From: Paracoccaceae bacterium
Lineage (GTDB): Bacteria > Pseudomonadota > Alphaproteobacteria > Rhodobacterales > Rhodobacteraceae
DNA length: 11,032 nucleotides
Assembly (NCBI GenBank): GCA_007128995.1
Contig: SKWJ01000113.1
Location: forward strand, 1-11,032
Direction: 5' to 3'
Shown: one piece after another, positions 7,508-11,032 of the stretch
How positions within the stretch are numbered: the first letter of the stretch is position 1
Layout: each line of letters starts with the position of its first letter
Notes under the pieces: generated by a model
What the model saw: the letters and a program-made list of their open reading frames with translations, nothing else
What the model was told of the DNA's origin: nothing
Database searches by the model: none
Translations under genes and position numbers: made by a program

Positions 7508-10042
7508 TCAGACCTCCACCCGACCAGCGGCATGGGCCATTTTTGCGAGCAGATCAGATTTGCGCAGGGGTTTTGCAACATGCGCGACAAAACCATCCGA
7601 CTGGTATTCGGCAAGCTGATGGGGCATCACATTGGCAGTAAAGGCGATCGCGCGGGGCAAGGGGCGCCCCTGCTTTTCCGATATCTGGATCATCTCGCGC
7701 AAGGCCGCGGGGCCATCCATCACCGGCATGGAAATATCCAGCAACACGATATCAAAAGGCTCTGCGGCCCAGGCCTCGACGGCCTCTGCCCCGTTCTCGA
7801 CAAGCGTCAGCGCAGTGCCGGTATTGCGCAACAATGCCTCGGCAACCACGCGATTGGTGCGCATGTCATCTGCGATCAGCACCCGCAAACCCTTCAGGTC
7901 AGGCGCGACCGCAGGTTCGGGGTCTGTCAACACTTCAGGTTTTTGCGGGCGCGTCGACACCTGCAATGGCAGCATGACATGCACCGACGTACCCTCCCCC
8001 AGCCTGGATGTGACGTCAATCGTTCCATCCATCAACTGCACAAGACGGCGCACGATCGACATGCCCAGACCTGTGCCACCAAACCTGCGCGTGATGGATT
8101 CATCCGCTTGCGCGAAATCCTCGAAGATGCGCTTGGATTGAGCCGCATCCATCCCGATCCCTGTATCATGGACCGACAGCTCGACCGGCCCATCGTCAAA
8201 ATTGCGCACCACGACGCGGATGCTTCCGGCGTCCGTGAACTTGATCGCATTACCGAGAAGATTATGCACAATCTGGCGGATGCGGTGCGGATCGCCCCGG
8301 CGAATGACGGGGCGGGCCGGTTCAAGATCAAGCGAGAGACTCACCCCCTTCTCGACACTGCAGGCCCGATGCAATCGGACCACCTGCCTTACGACATCAG
8401 CAGGGTCGAACTCGGACCGATCGAAGACAATCTTGCCGGCCTCGATCTTCGAGATGTCAAGAATGTCATTCAGGATCTGCAACAACCCTTCACCGCTGCT
8501 TCGGATCGTGTCGACCATCTGGCGATGCCCGGGATCCTGCAACGACTCGCGCAGCGACTGCGCCATTCCGAGAACGCCATTCAACGGGGTCCTGATCTCG
8601 TGACTCATATTCGCCAGAAACAGGGTCTTGGCGTGGTTGGCCTCTTCTGCCTTGGCACGCGCAAGCTGCATGGCCGTCACATCCATGCCCGCGCCCCGAT
8701 ACCCGGCGAACTGGCCCTCCGCATCATAGATCGGGCTGCCGGAAATCTGGACCCAGCAGTCACGCCCATCGGCAGCATGAATCTGATAAACAAACTCGCC
8801 GAAGGACTCGCGTCTGGCAACCCGCCTTTCAAGATCCTGCCAATCTGCGCTTTGCAGCGTTTCAGGCCGCCCGGCATAGGCTTCTGCCCGTGTCCGGCCC
8901 AGCGGGGCTTCCGGCTCGAGTTCCGTCACCCGGCCAAATGTCGTTGAGACATGGGTAAATCGCAGATCGGAATCCTGCTCCCACACCCAGGACCGGCTGA
9001 TTTCTGCAACATCCTCAAACCGGCTGGCGATCTCTTTCTGCTGTCGAAGACTGTGGCGCAGCTGCGCTTCGACATTTTTCTGCGCGTTGCGCGCCGCTTC
9101 AAGGTCACGCATCTTCTGGTGCAAGGCCTCATTTGCAGCTTTAAGCTCTGAAATCGCGCGCTGCCGTGCCTCGATCAGGCGGCCCATCTGGATGGTCGGG
9201 ATCAGAAGCATGCCAGTCGCAACCAGCAAAAGCGCGCGGATCATCCAGATCTGTGGCGGATTGGTCTGCCAACCGCCAATGGGAACTGCCGCAATCTGCC
9301 ATGTTCCTGCTGGCAGTTGAACACTTGAAAGGACAGGGTCATCCGCGTCTGTCAGGTCTGGGCCATAGAATGTCGGGCCTTGCGCACCTGTGGCATCGCG
9401 CCCGGTCAGCGATACGGTGAAAGGCACAGTGTCATCAAGCCCAGCCTGAGCATAGAGGACGTCGACATCCATAACTGTAGAAACAAGCCCCCAGAAAACT
9501 GACGTCCCGTCCGGACCGGGAATAAAGACCGGAAAGCGGCCGATGAAGCCCTGTCCCCCTTGCACAAGATTTACCGGCCCCGCCAGCACAAGCTGCCGCG
9601 TGTCGCGCGCGCGCAACGCGGCTTCGGCCTGTTCGGGATGGGCCGCATAATCAAGCCCGATTGCCTGCTCATTGCCTGCAATCGGATACATCATCTGGAT
9701 AACCATATCCGGCGCTGCGCCGATATTGCGCAGGACGCGTTCGTCATCCACCAACTGTCGGGCCAGCGCCTCGAACCGTGTCTGGTCCATATCCGGCTCG
9801 GTTGCGATTGATGCGATCAATCCGCGAACAAGCTGGATCGTTCCGAAGACAGTTCCTTCCAGATCAGCCCGCAGCACCGCAACCTGCGAGGCGATCGAAC
9901 TGCGTTGCGCCTGCAGGAAATTGTTCCGCGCCTGATGTTCCGCCGCAAGCCAGCCTGCAATCACGACAAGCAATGCAAGACCAACCGGCACAGTGACAAG
10001 CCGCCTGAAGGACGCGCGCACAAGATCCGGCCATGATGTCAT
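7508..10042 (-). CDS. Membrane hybrid sensor histidine kinase (CHASE-PAS-HisKA-HATPase-REC)
   Basis: The 844-residue protein has a first membrane helix (about 15-34), a periplasmic CHASE-type sensor domain (about 45-250, with VLRNIGAAPDMVI and GLDY) and a second helix (about 265-290). These are followed by a coiled coil (290-345), a PAS domain (about 346-457), and HisKA with phospho-acceptor His481 in MSHEIRTPLNGV. The ATPase domain shows an N box around Asn594-Asn598, DTGIG at 626-630 and a G2 box ending GTGLG at 656-660. A receiver domain (about 719-838) has acidic Asp725/726, phospho-acceptor Asp769, Thr802 and Lys824. All catalytic residues are present. There is no Hpt domain, so a separate Hpt protein is probably needed for relay; none is in the window. 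CHASE domains bind small ligands in related kinases, but the ligand here is unknown. ATG 10042 is preferred over an in-frame TTG at 10048 because AAGG sits 8 nt upstream. The gene ends 13 nt from the stop of the convergent transporter. Confidence 0.95.
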   Translation of the reverse strand: MTSWPDLVRASFRRLVTVPVGLALLVVIAGWLAAEHQARNNFLQAQRSSIASQVAVLRADLEGTVFGTIQLVRGLIASIATEPDMDQTRFEALARQLVDDERVLRNIGAAPDMVIQMMYPIAGNEQAIGLDYAAHPEQAEAALRARDTRQLVLAGPVNLVQGGQGFIGRFPVFIPGPDGTSVFWGLVSTVMDVDVLYAQAGLDDTVPFTVSLTGRDATGAQGPTFYGPDLTDADDPVLSSVQLPAGTWQIAAVPIGGWQTNPPQIWMIRALLLVATGMLLIPTIQMGRLIEARQRAISELKAANEALHQKMRDLEAARNAQKNVEAQLRHSLRQQKEIASRFEDVAEISRSWVWEQDSDLRFTHVSTTFGRVTELEPEAPLGRTRAEAYAGRPETLQSADWQDLERRVARRESFGEFVYQIHAADGRDCWVQISGSPIYDAEGQFAGYRGAGMDVTAMQLARAKAEEANHAKTLFLANMSHEIRTPLNGVLGMAQSLRESLQDPGHRQMVDTIRSSGEGLLQILNDILDISKIEAGKIVFDRSEFDPADVVRQVVRLHRACSVEKGVSLSLDLEPARPVIRRGDPHRIRQIVHNLLGNAIKFTDAGSIRVVVRNFDDGPVELSVHDTGIGMDAAQSKRIFEDFAQADESITRRFGGTGLGMSIVRRLVQLMDGTIDVTSRLGEGTSVHVMLPLQVSTRPQKPEVLTDPEPAVAPDLKGLRVLIADDMRTNRVVAEALLRNTGTALTLVENGAEAVEAWAAEPFDIVLLDISMPVMDGPAALREMIQISEKQGRPLPRAIAFTANVMPHQLAEYQSDGFVAHVAKPLRKSDLLAKMAHAAGRVEV

Positions 10043-10423
10043 GACCAAAGCCTTGAAGCAGTGAAAGGCAACCTTGTTACCACCTGAGCATGTGTCCTGA
10101 TAAGACGTCTTGCCCTGCTGCGCACTGCATCTGCGCTATCCGCCAAGACAAAACCGATCTTTCTTTGTATAGTTTCAAATGAGTGAACAGATTTTGCAAC
10201 CCCGCATCGCGCCCTGCCCCGCAGCAGGCAATCTGCCGCGCAGACTTTGACAAAGACTGCTGATGCGCTCTGATGGGTATCATTGCCAGCACTTGCGCCC
10301 AATCCGGTCCCTGAGCCGCAGGCTGTATACATGACATGCATCCGCGCCCGGCGATGCGCGGCGGGCGACGCCCTTGGTACCGCGCTATGTTGTTTTGCTG
10401 CCGCGACCTGATCCGTGGCCACT
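10043..10423. other. Intergenic region between the CAP protein and the kinase
   Basis: About 380 nt with no convincing gene on either strand. The minus-strand open frames here lack family features and ribosome binding sites. An AT-rich patch at about 10160-10200 contains TATACA on the minus strand (10171-10166) and could hold the kinase promoter, but no -35 box at standard spacing is seen. An imperfect dyad lies at 10240-10260, and a GC-rich 6-bp hairpin without a T tract at 10345-10367 follows the CAP gene. The kinase leader would be long, about 120 nt, if the TATACA is used. Confidence 0.5.
10240..10260. repeat. Imperfect 21-bp dyad, candidate operator
   Basis: The sequence reads GCAGaCTTTG, one central A, then CAAAGaCTGC. 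Nine of ten arm positions pair, with one A-A mismatch. It lies about 200 nt upstream of the kinase start and about 70 nt upstream of the AT-rich patch. The one-base centre makes it a better candidate for a protein-binding dyad than for an RNA hairpin. It may be chance. Confidence 0.4.
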
Positions 10424-10906
10424 CTAGCGCGCGCCGCCATTCATCACCCAATGCAATCGCCCATCGCGGCCCACCGCAACACCAAGGCCCAATTCGTTTG
10501 TCCGCCTCTCCAGCACATTCTGACGGTGTGTCGGAGAGCGCAGCCACGCCCTGAGCACCAGTTCCGGTCTCGCATAGCCGATCGCCACATTTTCGGTCAC
10601 GAACTGAAAATCATATCCTGCACGAAAGACGCGCATGCTGGGTCGGCTTCCATCTGTTCCGAAATGGCTGAGGCGATTTTGATTGGCATTGTCGCAGGCA
10701 TGAGCCTGGGCTGCCCGCGTCAAGGCAGCATCCAGGCGGAACCCGCTCAACTGGTTGCGCGCCCTTTCCTGATTGATGTGTACCAGCAAAAGCTGCACCA
10801 TATCAGAGGCATTGGGCGGCAATGTGCATGCGCTTGCGGTTGAGAAGGCAAACACTGAGACAACAAGTAAAATACAGCGCAACGCCATGGCGACCATGTC
10901 GGTCAC
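10424..10906 (-). CDS. Exported CAP/SCP-domain protein
   Basis: The 160-residue protein has an N-terminal signal peptide (hydrophobic core about 9-22, predicted signal peptidase I cut after ASA at 26) and a mature part of about 134 residues, a compact bacterial CAP (SCP/PR-1-like, CAP superfamily) domain. Supporting landmarks are the helix NQERARNQLSGFRLDAAL (45-62), H69, H81 in RLSHFG, E105 in TENVAIGY, and H127 in SPTHRQNVL, matching the conserved His/Glu cavity of the family. Cys27 and Cys71 could form a disulfide in the periplasm. A lipoprotein reading at Cys27 is unlikely because the -3 residue is Ala, not Leu. The listed GTG start has AGGG 4 nt upstream. ATG 10897 and ATG 10888 are in-frame alternatives, and the latter would give a more typical 20-residue signal peptide and 154 aa. 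The function of bacterial CAP proteins is mostly unknown. Confidence 0.88.
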   Translation of the reverse strand: MTDMVAMALRCILLVVSVFAFSTASACTLPPNASDMVQLLLVHINQERARNQLSGFRLDAALTRAAQAHACDNANQNRLSHFGTDGSRPSMRVFRAGYDFQFVTENVAIGYARPELVLRAWLRSPTHRQNVLERRTNELGLGVAVGRDGRLHWVMNGGAR

Positions 10907-10932
10907 AATGCCCTATTCGCCGCGTGTTGGCA

Positions 10933-10938
10933 ATTATT
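10933..10938 (-). promoter_or_regulatory. Possible -10 element of the CAP gene
   Basis: AATAAT on the minus strand sits in a small AT-rich patch about 27 nt before the GTG start at 10906. The -35 position is occupied by CTGCGG, a poor match, so this is weak. Confidence 0.22.
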
Positions 10939-10949
10939 TCAAAGATCAC

Positions 10950-10976
10950 AGGACGCCGCAGATCTGACGCAGTCCT
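10950..10976 (-). terminator. Weak hairpin after the right-edge reading frame
   Basis: AGGAC and GTCCT arms (5 bp, extendable by two pairs across a mismatch) enclose the region just downstream of the TGA at 10993-10991. Only a short TCTTT follows on the minus strand, so it is at best a weak terminator. Confidence 0.2.
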
Positions 10977-10990
10977 GGTGGCAGCTGTCG

Positions 10991-11032
10991 TCAGGCGCGC
11001 AGCGTCAGCTTGCGCTTTACCTTCAGGCCAAG
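10991..11032 (-). CDS. Possible 3' end of a minus-strand gene running off the window
   Basis: On the minus strand, the last 13 codons before a TGA at 10993-10991 read LGLKVKRKLTLRA. The basic tail, the position about 85 nt upstream of the CAP start and the same orientation suggest the end of a real gene. So little is present that no family can be named. Another minus-strand frame is also open here, so this is uncertain. Confidence 0.4.
   Translation of the reverse strand, partial: LGLKVKRKLTLRA

Noticed and set aside
7445..8947. Plus-strand open frame of 500 codons opposite the histidine kinase
   Set aside because: The minus strand encodes intact HisKA, ATPase and receiver motifs here. The plus frame shows no domain and starts inside the transporter gene.
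10179..10250. Plus-strand mini-frame of 23 codons (starts MSEQILQP)
   Set aside because: It has no ribosome binding site and no leader-peptide features, and no plus-strand gene follows.
10247..10252. Plus-strand TTGACA resembling a -35 box
   Set aside because: There is no -10 box at 16-18 nt and no plus-strand gene downstream. It is part of the 10240-10260 dyad.
10345..10367. Perfect 6-bp CGCCCG/CGGGCG hairpin after the CAP gene
   Set aside because: No T tract follows on either strand, so it does not qualify as an intrinsic terminator. Such stems are common in GC-rich DNA.
10077..10547. Minus-strand open frame spanning the CAP gene end and the intergenic region
   Set aside because: It has no family features and no ribosome binding site, and it overlaps the real CAP frame.

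Overview
The window reads as a GC-rich alphaproteobacterial chromosome segment, most likely from the Rhodobacteraceae/Roseobacter group. This rests on codon and protein style, not on a marker gene. There are no rRNA or tRNA genes, CRISPR arrays, insertion sequences or phage genes, and base composition looks even throughout.

Left block (1-5941, plus strand): four tightly packed genes that look like one operon. A conserved protein of unknown function, possibly cut by the window edge, overlaps by 4 nt a cyclic-amide amidohydrolase of the dihydroorotase/allantoinase superfamily. After 18 nt come two half-size ABC exporters that overlap by 1 nt. The exporters form a matched asymmetric pair: the first has Asp in place of the catalytic Glu, and the second has a non-canonical signature motif. 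This is the hallmark of heterodimeric ABC exporters with one degenerate and one active ATP site.

Middle block (5942-7494): a 44-residue entericidin-type lipoprotein lies on the minus strand at 6001-6135. It has a strong ribosome binding site and a promoter matching the alphaproteobacterial general-stress sigma factor EcfG consensus (GGAAC, 17 nt, CGTT). Diverging from it on the plus strand is a cation diffusion facilitator metal transporter with an unusual C-terminal extension that may be a second, degenerate copy of its cytoplasmic domain.

Right block (7508-11032, minus strand): a large membrane hybrid histidine kinase (CHASE, PAS, HisKA, HATPase, receiver) converges on the transporter with only 13 nt between the stop codons. 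Upstream of it are about 380 nt without a convincing gene but with an imperfect 21-bp dyad. Then come a small exported CAP/SCP-domain protein and, at the edge, the last 13 codons of what may be another minus-strand gene.

The left operon is probably a small-molecule or export module. The rest are envelope, stress and sensing genes that seem to be independent units. I found no clear new multi-gene system. The most notable items are the stress-promoter-driven entericidin, the asymmetric exporter pair coupled to an amidohydrolase, and the extended metal transporter.
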